Shown here one piece after another: positions 8,152-17,087 of a stretch of DNA of 64,000 nt. The stretch lies in the NCBI GenBank assembly GCA_963714995.1, contig CAVQQP010000017.1, positions 1 through 64,000 on the forward strand, written 5' to 3'. Position numbers and translations under genes: made by a program. The notes under the pieces were generated by a model. It saw nothing but the letters and a program-made list of their open reading frames with translations, was not told the DNA's origin and searched no databases. This DNA comes from Prado023 sp963714995 (GTDB taxonomy: Bacteria; Actinomycetota; Actinomycetes; S36-B12; CAIYMF01). The stretch's first letter is position 1. Every line of letters begins with the position of its first letter.

Positions 8152-11100
8152 TCCCGGCCACGAACTTCTCGATCCTCCGCTCGGAGACGGGCACGGCGGT
8201 GCGGATGTGCTGGGCGAAGAGGCTGACCCGGTACTCGTCGACAAGTTGACGGGCCATGCGGGCGGTGTCCCCGGTCGACATCGGGTCGGCCACGGGCCAT
8301 TCGGGGACGCTGGTCGCCATCAGGCGTTCGGCGTTGCGTGCCGCCGTGAGCCTGCGGGCATCGGCGGCAGGGTCATCGGCGATCTTGGTCGCGCGCCAGG
8401 CCAGCGCCTGCAGGTAGCGGCGCAGGTGAGCGAGGTGATCGGCGCCGATGCGGGTCACGGGCCGTGGCCCGACGAGGCGATCCAGCTCCGCGCGCATGTC
8501 GTCGGCTGAGTCGGCGACCAGCGGTGACCTCAGGGCGTCGACCGACCGCTCGGCCTCCCAGGCGAGGCCCATGGCCGTGACCACCTGCGCGAGCACCGCG
8601 GCGTAGGCCCGCGGCAGCTGGAGCGTGATCCGTGACACGACCGCGCCGAAGGACTGGGCATCACGGATCGGCGGTGCCTGCGAGCAGGGAGTCGATGCAC
8701 GCGTCGGTGCAGTCGTCGAGCAGTGCCTGGGCCCCGCCGTGCGGGTAGCGCCCGAGGATCAGCCGGCCGGTCATGTCCAGCCCGGAATGCCCTCGTGGCG
8801 CCGGGTTCGGCACGCTCAGGGCGACCAGGCGGCGCACCCCGCGCAGGTGCGCGCGCGCTGCCTCGTTCGCATCGGCCAGCACTGTGAGGTCGACGGATCG
8901 GCCGCGGTCGACCAGGGCTGGGTACCCGGTGACGGGAACGCCGGACACCACCCGCTCCACGGTCGCCGGGATCGTGCCGAACGTCCACGTGGTGGCACCG
9001 GTGACGGTGATGTCGTCGGCAGCGCGCGCGAGCATCGCCGCGCGGTCGGGGGCGTGCCGGCGCTGCAGCTCGGCGAGGTCGCGGCCCTCGCCGAGCACCG
9101 GCACCGGACTCGTCGACCACCCGGTAGCGCGGCAGCAGGTGCATCGGCACGCGGGCGAGGTCCCAGTCCTCGGCGCCCACCCGCACGCCGGTGAGCCGGG
9201 TGACCGCTGCGGCCACGGCCTCGAGGATCGGCTGCTCGGCCAGCTCAGGGGCGGCCAGGACGGACGGGACGAGGTTCGGCGCCGGTCCCGAGCTGCGCGG
9301 CGGATCGCCTTGGCCGGGCTGCGCAGCAGGGCGGTGACGAGATCCCCGCGCAGGCCGGGCGCGGCACCGGGGACCTCGGCTGGGTCGAGGTCGGGCAGCA
9401 CGGCCAGGGGCACGTCGACCGTCACCCCGTCGGCGGCGTCGCCGGGCTCGAAGGCGTACGACAGGCTCAGGGTCACCTCCGGCCCGGCGCTCCAGCGCAG
9501 CGGGAAGTCGCCCTCGTCGGGCAGGTCCTCCCCCGCGACGTGGATGTCGGCGGGGGTCAGCGTCAGCAGGTCCGGGGTCTGGCGGGAGGCCTTCTTCCAC
9601 CAGGAGTCGAAGTGCCGGACCGACGTGATGTCAGCCGGGGATGCGTGCGTCGTAGAACGCGAACAGGCCCTCGTCGTCGATGACCAGCCCGCGTCGACGG
9701 CTGCGCTCCTCGACCTCCTCGGCCGCCTTGAGCGCAGCGACGTTCGCGAGCCAGAACCGGTGTCGGGTGCTCCACTCCCCCTCCACCAGGGCGCCACGGA
9801 TGAACAGCTCGCGGCACAGCGGCGGGTCGATCCGGCCGTAGTCGACGTTGCGCCCGGTCACCAGCGGGATCCCGAAGAGGGTGACCCGCTCGACCGCGAC
9901 CGTGGCGCCGCGCGTGGGCGACCAGCGCGGCTCGGAGTAGCTGCGCGCGACCAGGTGCGCGGCGGCCTCCTCGATCCAGTCGGGCTTGACGGCGGCGTTG
10001 CGTCGGGCGAAGAGCCGCGAGGTCTCGACCAGCTCCGAGGACATCACCCAGTCGGGGTTGCTCCGAGCCAGCGCCGAGCCGGGGAAGATGACGAACCGGG
10101 CTCCGCGGGCGCCGAGGTAGTCCCGGCGCAGCGGGTCCCACATCCCGACCTGCGAGAGCATGCCGGTGAGCAGGGCCCGGTGGATGCCGTCGTGGTCGTC
10201 GCGGCCGCTGCTCCAGCCGATGCCCAGGCTGGAGAGCACCTCGCGGATCTGGGCGACGAGGTCCTGCCACTCCCGGATGCGCAGGTAGTTCAGGTACTGG
10301 TCGCGGCAGGCGCGGCGCAGCCCGCTGGACGACGTACTGCTGCGCAGGGTGCGGATGTGGTCCCACAGGTTGAGCAGGGTGGCGAAGTCCGAGCGCTTGT
10401 CGACGAAGCGCGCGTGCGCGGCGTCGGCCTTCCCGCGCTCGGCCTCCGGGCGCTCGCGCGGGTCCTGGATGGTCAGCCCGGCGACGATGACCACCACCTC
10501 GCGCACGCACCCCGCCTCGGCGGCGGCCAGGACCATCCGGCCCAGCCGCGGGTCGAGCGGGAGGCGCGCGAGCTGCCGGCCGAGGGGAGTCAGCCGCGGC
10601 GGGCCCGGCGCCGTCCTTGAGGGCGCCGAGCTCCTGGAGCAGGGCGATGCCGTCGCGGATCTGCCGGGTGTCCGGCGGGTCGAGGAACGGGAACTGCTCG
10701 ATCTCGCCGAGGCGCAGGGCGGCCATCTGCAGGATCACCGAGGCGAGGTTGGTGCGCAGGATCTCGGGGTCGGTGAAGGCCGGGCGGTCGAGGAAGTCCT
10801 GCTCGTCGTAGAGGCGGATCGCGATGCCGTCACGGACCCGGCCGCACCGCCCAGCTCGCTGGTTGGCCGAGGCCTGCGAGATCGGCTCGATCGGCAGTCG
10901 CTGGACCTTCAGGCGCTTGCTGTAGCGGGAGATGCGGGCGGTGCCCGGGTCCACGACGTAGCGGATCCCGGGCACCGTGATGGACGTCTCGGCGACGTTC
11001 GTGGCCAGGACCACGCGCCGTCCTCCGCCGGGGGCGAACACGCGGTGCTGCTCGGCGGTGCTGAGTCGCGCGTAGAGCGGCAGGACCGTCGTCACCGCGT

Positions 11101-11827
11101 CGAGCATCGGACGCAGGGTGTCGGCCACGTCGTGGATCTCGCGCTGCCCGGAGAGGAACACCAGGACGTCTCCGTCGCCGGACGTCAGGCACTCCAGCAC
11201 GGCCTCGCAGACGGCGTCGACGTCATCGCTGGCCACGTCGTCGGTGGGGCGGTAGCGGATCTCGACGGGGTAGGTGCGCCCGCTCACCTCGATGATCGGG
11301 GCACCGCCGAAGTGCGCGGCGAAGCGCTCGACGTCGATGGTGGCGCTGGTGACGATCACCCGCAGGTCCGGCCGACGCGGCAGGAGACGGGTCAGGTAGC
11401 CGAGCAGGAAGTCGATGTTGAGGCTGCGCTCGTGGGCCTCGTCGATGATGATCGTGTCGTAGCGGCGCAGGTCCCGGTCGCGCTGGAGCTCAGCGAGCAG
11501 GATGCCGTCGGTCATCACCTTGACCTTGGTCCCCTTGGCGGTGCGGTCGGTGAACCGGACGGCGAACCCCACCTCGGCGCCGAGCTCGACTCCGCACTCC
11601 TCGGCGATGCGGGCGGCCAGGGTGCGGGCAGCGATGCGCCGCGGCTGGGTGTGCCCGATCATCCCGGTGCGTCCGCGGCCCGCGGCCAGCGCGATCTTTG
11701 GCAGCTGGGTGGTCTTGCCCGACCCGGTCTCCCCGGCGACCACGACCACCTGGTGGTCCCGCAGGGCGCGCGTGATCTCCTCGACGTGAGCGGCGATGGG
11801 GAGCTGCTCGGGGACGGACAGGTGCAT
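8141..11827 (-). CDS. hrpA: ATP-dependent RNA helicase HrpA, broken by five frameshifts
   Basis: DEAH-box helicase of about 1,228 residues. Motifs in the intact first third: GETGSGKTTQLPK (Walker A), IIIDEAHERSLNIDF (DEAH), VTSATID and ASANQRAGRCGRV. The C-terminal DUF3418-like part appears in pieces in three frames: KADAAHARFVDKRSDF, then ADITSVRHFDSWWKK, PAPNLVPSVLAAPELAEQ, VLGEGRDLAELQRR and RITLQLPRAYAAVLAQ. The frame changes near 10600, at 9637-9640, near 9295, near 9108 and near 8668. At 9637-9640 a run of four G must be three to give the expected DARIPADI. The total length remains a multiple of three, so the five shifts cancel. HrpA acts in RNA metabolism and is dispensable in some bacteria, so real decay is possible here, unlike in the essential genes. 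Confidence 0.85.
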
Positions 11828-11971
11828 GGTGTGCCTAGGTTCCCACAACGAGATCACGGCCCCGGCTCCGTCACATTCGCCAGCGACTGCGAGGGGTGGA
11901 CCGGACAGTCCACGGCGCACCGTTGTTCGCCGGCCACACGGGCCCGGCGGGGACGCGGGCCCCCCGCGGAC

Positions 11972-12430
11972 TCACGCCGCCTGGGCCTCCGCGGCGGCCG
12001 CAATGTCGGCGAGGTCCTTCTCCAGGGCTTTGCGTGTCTGGCCAAGGAAGAGGCGTCCGACCGTCGCCGCAATCGCCCGACTTGCGGCTGACGTCGGCTC
12101 CCCGCGGAAGGTCATCGTGAGCCTGCAGGCAGACTCGCCGGTGGGCTGGAGGGTGAAGACCGACTCGTAGCGCATCCCGTGGCTTGCCGCGAGCACGGAG
12201 TAGGAAGCGCCCGGAGTGACGGCGCTGACCTCCATCTCCTCGGTGGCCACCTTGCCGAACATGGTGCGTGTCTCGCGCCATCGAGTCCCCACGTCGAACG
12301 TCTCGGGACCGCCGAGCATCTCGACGGACTCGATCCCCGTGATCACCCGAGGGCTGTTCGGCAGATCAGTGATCACTGCCCACACAAGCCCTGACGGTGC
12401 GGCGATGGCGCGCGTGACTTCGATCCGCAT
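11972..12430 (-). CDS. SRPBCC family protein (polyketide cyclase/START-like fold)
   Basis: A 152-residue protein that begins MRIEVTRAIAAPSGLVWAVI, the usual beta1-helix start of the SRPBCC/Bet v1-like hydrophobic-ligand-binding fold. The middle strand TRWRETRTMFGKVATEEMEV and the C-terminal amphipathic helix (LEKDLADIAAAAEAQAA) complete it. Such proteins bind lipids or small hydrophobic ligands; no substrate can be inferred. It is monocistronic by position: about 145 bases separate it from hrpA and 237 bases from guaB1. Confidence 0.75.
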   Translation of the reverse strand: MRIEVTRAIAAPSGLVWAVITDLPNSPRVITGIESVEMLGGPETFDVGTRWRETRTMFGKVATEEMEVSAVTPGASYSVLAASHGMRYESVFTLQPTGESACRLTMTFRGEPTSAASRAIAATVGRLFLGQTRKALEKDLADIAAAAEAQAA

Positions 12431-12667
12431 GGGTCAAGGCTGCCACACTGGCGCGTGGGTCCCCGGCCGGAATCCTCGCGGGGGCTTGCGTCGAAAGAAC
12501 CGGAGAAGGGCGAGGTTGGTCCCGCCACGACCCGACTTCGCGGGCGTTCACGTTGAATGGACCTGGGAATCGGCCACGGGATCGACGCGAGCGGGCGCGA
12601 GGTTGCCTGGGCCCCCGACCTCCGACGCTCGGATCGACACGAAGGCCCGCGAAGTTCGACGCCGTGG

Positions 12668-14110
12668 CTACCAGGACCGGTCCAGCGGGCGGCCCTCGGC
12701 GTACCCCGCGGCGGACTGTACGCCGAGCAGCGCCCGCTCGTGGAAGCCGGCCATGGAGGTGGCACCGGCGTAGGTGCACGCGGAGCGCACGCCGGACGTG
12801 ATCGAGTCGAGCAGGTCCTCGACCCCGGGGCGCAGCGGGTCGATGTACATGCGGGAGTGCGAGATGCCCTCCTCGAACATCGCCTTCCGCGCTCGATCGA
12901 ACGCCGACTCGTCAGAGGTCCGGCCGCGCACCGCCCGGGCGGAGGCCATCCCGAAGCTGACCTTGTAGGCCTTGCCCGACGGATCGATCTGCAGGTCGCC
13001 GGGCGACTCGTAGGTCCCGGCGAACCACGATCCGATCATGACTGCCCCGGCCCCGGCGGCCAGTGCGATGGCGACGTCGCGCGGGTGGCGCACTCCCCCG
13101 TCGGCCCAGATCCAGCGACCCTCCTTGCGGGCGGCAGTCGCGCAGTCCACGACGGCGGAGAGCTGCGGCCGGCCGACGCCCGTCTGCATCCGCGTGGTGC
13201 ACATCGCGCCGGGTCCGACCCCGACCTTGACGATGTCCGCGCCGGCCTCGATGAGGTCCAGGGTTCCGGCGGCGGTGACCACGTTGCCGGCGACGACCGG
13301 CACGCTGGGGGCCACGTGCCGCGCCTTGCGGACCGCCCCGAGCGCTTCAACCATCTTCTCCTGGTGGCCGTGGGCGGTGTCGACGACGAGGATGTCCACC
13401 CCGGCGGCCAGCAGGGCCTCGGCGCGGCCCCGGACGTCGCCGTTGACGCCGATCGCCGCCCCCACACGCAGACGCCCTGCACCGTCGAGCGCTGGGGTGT
13501 ACACCGTGGCGCGCAGGGCGCCGGGGGCGGTCAGGACGCCGACCATCGTCCCGTCCGCGGCCACGATCGGGGCGACCTTGCGCCGGGCGCGGTGCATGGC
13601 CTCGAACGCCTCGCGGGGCTCGACGCCGTCGGGCAGGGTGAAGACCTCCTCGCTCATCACGTCGGCCACACTGCTGAAGCGGTCGGTGTCGACGCAGTCG
13701 GACTCCGTCACGATGCCGACCGGCACCCCGTCGCGTTCCACGACGGCGGCCCCGTGCGCGCGCTTGTGGATCAGGGACAGGGCCGCGCCGATCGTCTCGT
13801 CCGGCGAGAGGCGCACGGGCGTGTCGTAGACCGGGTGCCGGGCCTTGACCCACGCGACGACGTCGGCAACGACCTCGACCGGGATGTCCTGCGGGATGAT
13901 CACCAGGCCGCCCCGGCGGGCGACGGTCTCGGCCATCCGCCGGCCCGCGACTGCCGTCATGTTCGCCACGATGATCGGGATGGTGGCTCCGGAACCGTCG
14001 GGGGCGGTGAGGTCCACGCCGAACCGGGAGGCGACGGCCGAGCGGGTCGGGACCAGGAAGGCGTCGTCGTAGGTCAGGTCGTGGGCGGGCAGCTCGTGGA
14101 GGAAGCGCAT
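12668..14110 (-). CDS. guaB1: GuaB1, IMP dehydrogenase-related GMP reductase
   Basis: A 480-residue IMPDH/GMPR-family TIM barrel with two CBS domains inserted near residues 90-210 (AALSLIHKRAHGAAVVERDG, then SVADVMSEEVFTLPDG). The catalytic cysteine loop is GVGPGAMCTTRMQTGVG, and the Gly-rich phosphate site is ADGGVRHPRDVAIALAAGA. Mycobacterial GuaB1 has been characterised as a GMP reductase, converting GMP to IMP with NADPH for purine salvage. Paralogues GuaB2/GuaB3, which carry out IMP dehydrogenation, are not in the window. The ATG start gives MRFLHELPAHDLTYDDAFLV, matching the family N-terminus. It is divergent from the kinase-like gene at 14169 with only 58 bases between. Confidence 0.9.
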   Translation of the reverse strand: MRFLHELPAHDLTYDDAFLVPTRSAVASRFGVDLTAPDGSGATIPIIVANMTAVAGRRMAETVARRGGLVIIPQDIPVEVVADVVAWVKARHPVYDTPVRLSPDETIGAALSLIHKRAHGAAVVERDGVPVGIVTESDCVDTDRFSSVADVMSEEVFTLPDGVEPREAFEAMHRARRKVAPIVAADGTMVGVLTAPGALRATVYTPALDGAGRLRVGAAIGVNGDVRGRAEALLAAGVDILVVDTAHGHQEKMVEALGAVRKARHVAPSVPVVAGNVVTAAGTLDLIEAGADIVKVGVGPGAMCTTRMQTGVGRPQLSAVVDCATAARKEGRWIWADGGVRHPRDVAIALAAGAGAVMIGSWFAGTYESPGDLQIDPSGKAYKVSFGMASARAVRGRTSDESAFDRARKAMFEEGISHSRMYIDPLRPGVEDLLDSITSGVRSACTYAGATSMAGFHERALLGVQSAAGYAEGRPLDRSW

Positions 14111-14168
14111 GCGGCCACGCTATCCCGGGAGTGGGTGCCGGCGAGTGGGTTCTGCGTAGGCTCGGGGC

Positions 14169-14723
14169 GTGCGTCGCGTGGTGATCGTCGGGAACTCCGG
14201 CTCGGGCAAGACGACCCTCGCCGACCATGTGGCCCAGCGGCTGGGCCTCCCGCACGTCGAGCTCGACGCCCATTACCACCAGGCCGGGTGGACGCCGACT
14301 CCGCCGGAGGAGTTCTCCGCCGCCGTTCGGGAGGCCCTCGATGCGGCCGACGATGCGTCCGGCGGGTGGGTCGTGTGCGGGAACTACCGGCCCGTGAGCA
14401 CGCAGATCTGGGCCCGTGCCGACACGATCGTCTGGCTGGATCTGCCGCGCCCGGTCGTGATGTGGCGGGTGACGAGCCGCTCGTTCGGCAGGGTCGTGCG
14501 GCGCACGGAGCTGTGGAACGGCAACCGGGAGTCCGCGGCGAACCTGCTGGCGCTGCACGACCCGGAGCGCAGCGTGATCCGCTGGGCGTGGGACGGCGTG
14601 GAGCGCTACCGGCGCATCTACGTCCCGGCGATGGCCAGCACGACGTGGGCGGACGTGCGCTGGCACCGCCTGCGCTCGCCGGCAGCGGTGGCCCAGTGGC
14701 TCAAGGCGGTGCGGCCAACCTGA
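14169..14723 (+). CDS. P-loop kinase-like protein (adenylate kinase / DNA topology modulation type)
   Basis: A 184-residue small P-loop NTPase. Walker A is VIVGNSGSGKTTLADHVA at the extreme N-terminus, followed by LPHVELDAHYHQAGW, the substrate-side DAHYHxxGW motif found in FlaR-like and topology-modulation proteins. The later RSVIRWAWDGVERYRRIY segment is also typical. These enzymes are presumed nucleotide or small-molecule kinases, but the substrate is unknown. The start is GTG. The pilB-like gene follows after 125 bases. Confidence 0.75.
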   Translation: MRRVVIVGNSGSGKTTLADHVAQRLGLPHVELDAHYHQAGWTPTPPEEFSAAVREALDAADDASGGWVVCGNYRPVSTQIWARADTIVWLDLPRPVVMWRVTSRSFGRVVRRTELWNGNRESAANLLALHDPERSVIRWAWDGVERYRRIYVPAMASTTWADVRWHRLRSPAAVAQWLKAVRPT

Positions 14724-14848
14724 TGTGCACGACCTACGGTCGGCTCCCAGGCGCCCCAGAGGTGTGCACGCCCACCCTCCCCCCACCCATTCGGCTCAAC
14801 CCCGCTCCCTTGGATGCCGACGATCTCCCCGGGAGAAGGGGGCGCACC

Positions 14849-16546
14849 ATGGCGCGCAGGAAGCTCGGGGACACGTTGGTCGGCTGGGGTGTGATCACGC
14901 CCCAGCAGTTGGAGGCTGCCCTCGAGGCCCAGGCCCGGGATGGGCGGACGGTGCGCCGTCGCCTGGGTCGGGTGCTGGTCGATGCCGGCCTGGTCACCGA
15001 TGGTGCGGTCGCTGCGGCCTTGGCCGACATGCACGGGCTCCAGGTTGTCGACCTCGAGCTGCAGATCATCGACCCCGGCGTCGCCCGGCGGATCCCGCAC
15101 AGCATCGCGGTCCAGCACGTCGTGCTTCCCCTGACCGTGCGTGAGGGGGTGCTGCGCGTGGCCGTGGCAGACCCGGTCGATGTAGTCGCCCTCGATGACC
15201 TGCGGATGCGCGCGCAGGGGTTGCGGCTCGAGGTCGTCGTGGCCTCGGAGAGCCAACTTCGCGAGAAGATCGCGGAGCTCTGGAGCCAGGTGGTCACCGA
15301 GGACGCCCTGGAGAAGTTCGTCTCCGAGCTGTCGGTGGACGAGGAGGTCAGCCTCGAGGCCGGCGACGACGAGGGCGCTGTCGCCGCCGTGCAGCAGATC
15401 CTCTCCGCGGCCGTTCGGGCTGGGGCCAGCGACGTGCACATCGAGCCGATGCGCGACGGGGTGCGCGTGCGGGTGCGTATCGATGGGACCCTGCGTCCGC
15501 TCATGTCCCTGCCCCGCAGCGGCCACTCCTCCATCGTCGCGCGCACCAAGATCGTGTCCGGCCTCGACATCGTCGAGCGGCGCGTCCCACAGGACGGTCG
15601 TGCCCGGCTGCGCGTCGATGGTCGCGACCGCAACCTGCGCGTGTCCACGCTGCCCACCATGCACGGCGAGAAGATCGTGGTCCGGCTGCTCTCCGACCAG
15701 GCGTCCCTGCCGAGCCTCACCGACCTGGGCATGGGGCTGGACCAGGAGCTGATCCTTCAGAACGCCCTGCACCTGCCTCAGGGCCTCGTGCTCATCACCG
15801 GGCCGACCGGCTCGGGCAAGTCGACCACCCTGTACGCGGCGATCCGGCAGATGGTCAACGACGAGCGGAACCTGATCACCCTCGAGGACCCGGTCGAGAT
15901 CGAGCTGCCCGGGGTGGCCCAGGTGCAGGTCTCGGACAAGACCGGCATGACGTTCGCGGCCGGCCTGCGCTCGGCGCTGCGGCAGGACCCGGACGTGATC
16001 ATGGTGGGTGAGATCCGCGACCAGATCACCGCAGAGCTGGCCGTCCGGGCGGCGCTGACCGGCCACCTCGTGCTGTCGACACTGCACACCAACGACTCGG
16101 CGTCCGCGGTGATCCGTCTGGTGGAGATGGGCGTTCCCAACTACCTGGTGGCGTCCTCGCTGACGCTCTCGATGGCGCAGAGGCTCGTGCGCAAGCCGTG
16201 CACGGAGTGCGTGGTGCACGCTCCGGCCGATGCCGACACCCGCCGGCGGCTGGGGATGACGGCCGCGGAGGCCGCTGCGTGCGTTGCGTCCGTCGGGTGC
16301 CGGTCATGCGGGATGTCCGGGTACTCCGGGAGGATCGGGCTGTACGAGATGCTGCCGATCACGCGTGGAGTCCGGGCGGCGCTCATGGCGGGGGCGGGCG
16401 AGTCGGCGATCGCGTCGGCGGCGATGTCGGAGGGGTTCCGCTCCCTGCAGAGGCTGGGCGTCGAGGCGGCGGTGGCGGGTCTGACGACCCCGGCTGAGTT
16501 GCTGCGGACGCTGTCGGTCGACGCGGAGGCGCTGTCGGCGGTGTGA
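14849..16546 (+). CDS. GspE/PilB family type II secretion / type IV pilus assembly ATPase
   Basis: A 565-residue hexameric motor ATPase. The N-terminal MshEN/GspE-N domain begins KLGDTLVGWGVITPQQLEAAL. The catalytic core follows: VHIEPMRDGVRVRVRIDG, Walker A ITGPTGSGKSTTLYAAI, the Asp box LITLEDPVEIELPGV, Walker B LRQDPDVIMVGEIRD and the His box LVLSTLHTNDS. A zinc-type cysteine quartet appears late (CTECV and CRSCGMSG), as in classic PilB/GspE. The ATG follows GGGAGAAGGGGG. It normally powers pilus extension or pseudopilus secretion, yet no pilC, pilT, pilM, pilin or prepilin peptidase gene lies within the window. The rest of the machine must be elsewhere, or this is a solitary ATPase. Confidence 0.88.
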   Translation: MARRKLGDTLVGWGVITPQQLEAALEAQARDGRTVRRRLGRVLVDAGLVTDGAVAAALADMHGLQVVDLELQIIDPGVARRIPHSIAVQHVVLPLTVREGVLRVAVADPVDVVALDDLRMRAQGLRLEVVVASESQLREKIAELWSQVVTEDALEKFVSELSVDEEVSLEAGDDEGAVAAVQQILSAAVRAGASDVHIEPMRDGVRVRVRIDGTLRPLMSLPRSGHSSIVARTKIVSGLDIVERRVPQDGRARLRVDGRDRNLRVSTLPTMHGEKIVVRLLSDQASLPSLTDLGMGLDQELILQNALHLPQGLVLITGPTGSGKSTTLYAAIRQMVNDERNLITLEDPVEIELPGVAQVQVSDKTGMTFAAGLRSALRQDPDVIMVGEIRDQITAELAVRAALTGHLVLSTLHTNDSASAVIRLVEMGVPNYLVASSLTLSMAQRLVRKPCTECVVHAPADADTRRRLGMTAAEAAACVASVGCRSCGMSGYSGRIGLYEMLPITRGVRAALMAGAGESAIASAAMSEGFRSLQRLGVEAAVAGLTTPAELLRTLSVDAEALSAV

Positions 16547-16551
16547 GTGGC

Positions 16552-17082
16552 TCAATGCAGATCGCGCAACGCGCGCAGCGCCGTGGTCTCCCGGGCCACC
16601 CACGACTGGGCGGTTCCGTCGGCCAGGACGCGCTCGTTGGCCTCGATCGCTGAGTCGATCCTGATCCACACCGGCTCGAAGGCCAGGTCATGCTCGTACG
16701 CGTCGAGGCTCTGGGCGTGGACCTCGTCGGCCACGTCACAGCGATGATAGGTCGACTCCATCCGGAAGTAGGCGCCGGGTTCGCGGGCCAGCCGGTGCTC
16801 GATGGCGGTGATCACCACGTCCCCGACCCTCGTGACGGTGCGCCCGCACTCCTCGGAGACCTCGCGGATCAGGGCCTCTCTCGGGGACTCCCCCGGCTCG
16901 AGGCCCCCACCGGGGAACTTGTAGTCGCCGCCGATCCTCGAGTGGAGCATCAGCAGGCGCTCATCGCGCTGGATCACTGCACGGACTGCGGCGCGCTCGA
17001 TCAGGCCGGTCGGCTCGTCCGGCACCGCGTCATGGTCGATCCGGAGGTGCACCGGCTCGGCGCCGGGGGTGCCGGGCCCCAC
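16552..17082 (-). CDS. Nudix hydrolase
   Basis: A 176-residue protein. The Nudix box is visible as GGGLEPGESPREALIREVSE continuing into ECG, matching G-x5-E-x7-R-E-U-x-E-E-x-G-U. It cleaves a nucleoside diphosphate linked to another group; the specific substrate is unclear. The N-terminal RAAVRAVIQRDERLLMLHS gives the expected first strand. It ends 5 bases from the convergent pilB-like gene and starts just 5 bases after the stop of the sigma factor gene on the same strand, so it is probably cotranscribed with sigA. Confidence 0.85.
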   Translation of the reverse strand: MGPGTPGAEPVHLRIDHDAVPDEPTGLIERAAVRAVIQRDERLLMLHSRIGGDYKFPGGGLEPGESPREALIREVSEECGRTVTRVGDVVITAIEHRLAREPGAYFRMESTYHRCDVADEVHAQSLDAYEHDLAFEPVWIRIDSAIEANERVLADGTAQSWVARETTALRALRDLH

Positions 17083-17087
17083 GACAG

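Noticed and set aside
12557..14848. Long in-frame extension upstream of the pilB-like gene
   Set aside because: It runs antisense to guaB1 and out of frame through the kinase-like gene. The ATG at 14849 with its ribosome site gives the correct family N-terminus.
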